The translations under genes and the position numbers were made by a program. 64,000 bases of DNA from Aeromonas rivuli (GTDB lineage Bacteria > Pseudomonadota > Gammaproteobacteria > Enterobacterales > Aeromonadaceae): assembly GCF_000820045.1 (NCBI RefSeq), contig NZ_CDBJ01000043.1, positions 340-64,339 of the forward strand, written 5' to 3'. The notes below the pieces were generated by a model. It saw only the letters and a list, made by a program, of their open reading frames with translations, did no database searches and had not been told where the DNA came from. Positions 63,924 to 64,000 of this stretch are shown here, piece by piece (positions within the stretch are counted from its first letter, which is position 1; each line of letters opens with the position of its first letter).

Positions 63924-64000
63924 ATGAAGACACAAGATCAAACCTGGCGTCAGGGCAGCCTGCCGCCAGACATCCCGCTGTCGATGCCCATCGCCAGGAC
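63924..64000 (+). CDS. N-terminal part of an unknown gene, cut by the window
   Basis: ATG 63924 has AAGAGG 8 bp before it. Only 25 codons are in the window; the product begins MKTQDQTWRQGSLPPDIPL and is soluble so far, with no signal peptide. There is too little to name it. It runs away from amtB on the other strand. Confidence 0.5.
   Translation, partial: MKTQDQTWRQGSLPPDIPLSMPIAR

Overview
The window looks like a gammaproteobacterial chromosome, most likely Aeromonas or a close relative. This is inferred from the high G+C coding style and from a gene order that mixes Escherichia-type blocks (tol-pal next to cydABX-ybgE, trmN/srmB, yggS-proC-yggT-yggU, deoCABD-nupC) with Vibrio-type ones (radA, a PilZ protein and serB together; a pilT-pilU pair beside yggS). 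There is no CRISPR array, no intact insertion sequence and no complete prophage.

Layout. 1-123: a tRNA fragment and tRNA-Lys. 297-5727: ybgC-tolQRAB-pal-cpoB, cell-envelope constriction. 5832-8966: cydAB-cydX-ybgE, the bd-type oxidase, with two perfect FNR boxes far upstream. 9528-9853: a free-standing transcription unit of about 290 nt that encodes a 25-residue basic peptide. 9911-13521: ruvAB, and proS diverging from them. 13604-16843: an SDR enzyme, an outer-membrane barrel, a copper chaperone, a crotonase-fold enzyme and a DUF2753 protein. 17015-23522: dctB-dctD-dctPQM, a C4-dicarboxylate TRAP system with its two-component regulator and a textbook sigma-54 promoter. 23611-26552: an exported ParB-like protein, an orphan oligopeptide-binding protein and a small exported protein.

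26669-29659: dusA, zur, cheX and small unknowns; the gap between dusA and zur looks like the scar of an integrated element. 29944-39653: brnQ, trmN, srmB, yaaA, pilTU and the yggS-proC-yggT-yggU-DUF4426 cluster. 39726-41815: a hypothetical gene, hupA, rsd and a small PilZ protein. 41903-48573: radA, a tandem-PilZ protein, an alpha/beta hydrolase, serB and ytjB. 48613-51695: a short hsdR-like remnant followed by a translationally coupled DUF3300/DUF2950 pair. 51930-59185: deoCABD, xapX, nupC and yjjV, nucleoside uptake and salvage. 59356-61640: a small Cys-rich protein, a GNAT enzyme and an RNA m5U methyltransferase. 61958-63376: amtB, with good NtrC sites and a sigma-54 promoter but no glnK beside it.

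The most promising unexplained items are the 25-residue peptide/sRNA locus, the dusA-side scar, the hsdR remnant, the decayed second copy of the deoB 3' end, and a three-copy repeat between amtB and the methyltransferase gene. All functional calls rest on reading the sequence and on remembered family features; no database search was run.
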